Assembly (NCBI GenBank): GCA_947503765.1
Contig: CANNFA010000007.1
Location: forward strand, 162,614 to 197,146
From: an uncultured Paracoccaceae bacterium
GTDB taxonomy: Bacteria > Pseudomonadota > Alphaproteobacteria > Rhodobacterales > Rhodobacteraceae
Length of the DNA stretch: 34,533 nucleotides
Direction of reading: 5' to 3'
The notes under the pieces are model-generated. The model made no database searches. It saw only the letters and a list, made by a program, of their open reading frames with translations, and was not told the origin of the DNA. The first letter of the stretch is position 1. The number at the start of each line of letters is the position of its first letter. The translations under genes were made by a program, and so were the position numbers. Below are positions 34,456-34,533 of this stretch, in pieces.

Positions 34456-34533
34456 GTGTCAATCGGCATGCAAATTTGACCCCCTATCGGCGCCCAATAA
34501 TGACCCCCTATTTGGCGCACGTGTAGCTGGCCC
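34456..34533. mobile_element. probable terminus of an IS21-type insertion sequence (edge of window)
   Basis: Two direct repeats TGACCCCCTAT followed by GGCGC-like sequence lie 24 bases apart (34477-34493 and 34501-34518), after TGTCAATCGGC near 34457. Repeated TGACCCCC boxes behind a TG-starting end are the pattern I associate with IS21-family termini. No transposase is inside the window, so only the end can be claimed. The exact outer boundary is estimated. Confidence 0.55.

Overview
The window is a 34.5 kb piece of a high-GC chromosome. Codon use, GC content and the accD-folC, ynjF-ynjBCD and two-permease sugar ABC layouts suggest an alphaproteobacterium, most likely of the Rhodobacteraceae; this taxonomic call is an inference from gene content, since there is no rRNA or other marker here. 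I saw no tRNA, rRNA or CRISPR array.

Left part (1-12.1 kb), housekeeping and transport. On the plus strand are ppsA (PEP synthase), zapE (AFG1-like ATPase) and thpR (RNA 2',3'-cyclic phosphodiesterase), the last two sharing an ATGA overlap. Convergent to them on the minus strand is accD-folC, preceded by a CPBP membrane protease and followed by a palindromic terminator. Further along on the minus strand is a cluster matching the orphan E. coli ynj system: ynjF (CDP-alcohol phosphatidyltransferase), ynjB (periplasmic binding protein), ynjC (fused double permease) and ynjD (ATPase). B, C and D are linked by 4-base overlaps.

Middle part (12.5-25.8 kb). A CPA1 Na+/H+ antiporter with a C-terminal cyclic-nucleotide-binding-like domain is followed by a small unknown protein, a tandem UspA stress protein and a HemL-like class III aminotransferase. 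Then comes a self-contained sugar cassette. A GAF histidine kinase and a NarL-type response regulator (minus strand) are divergent from a sugar-binding protein, a double ABC ATPase, two permeases and an SMP-30/gluconolactonase-type lactonase (plus strand). The shared intergenic region carries three alternating copies of a CCCGCAA half-site. A long stem-loop separates the binding-protein gene from the ATPase gene.

Right part (25.8-34.5 kb). Clade III-type catalase (with a clear terminator) lies downstream of a LysR regulator. The regulator is divergent from a ring-cleaving VOC dioxygenase and a WrbA-like quinone reductase, together a likely quinone/electrophile detoxification unit. After two tandem hairpins lies a decayed dabB-dabA inorganic-carbon uptake locus: dabB lacks its N-terminal half and C-terminus, and is joined to a dabA that lacks its N-terminus but keeps all four predicted zinc ligands. 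The last 1.5 kb looks less GC-rich by eye. It holds a 42-residue putative membrane peptide, a TehB-like methyltransferase, a gene-poor stretch, and at the right edge directly repeated TGACCCCCTAT boxes that look like the terminus of an IS21-type insertion sequence. The right end therefore looks like accessory DNA.
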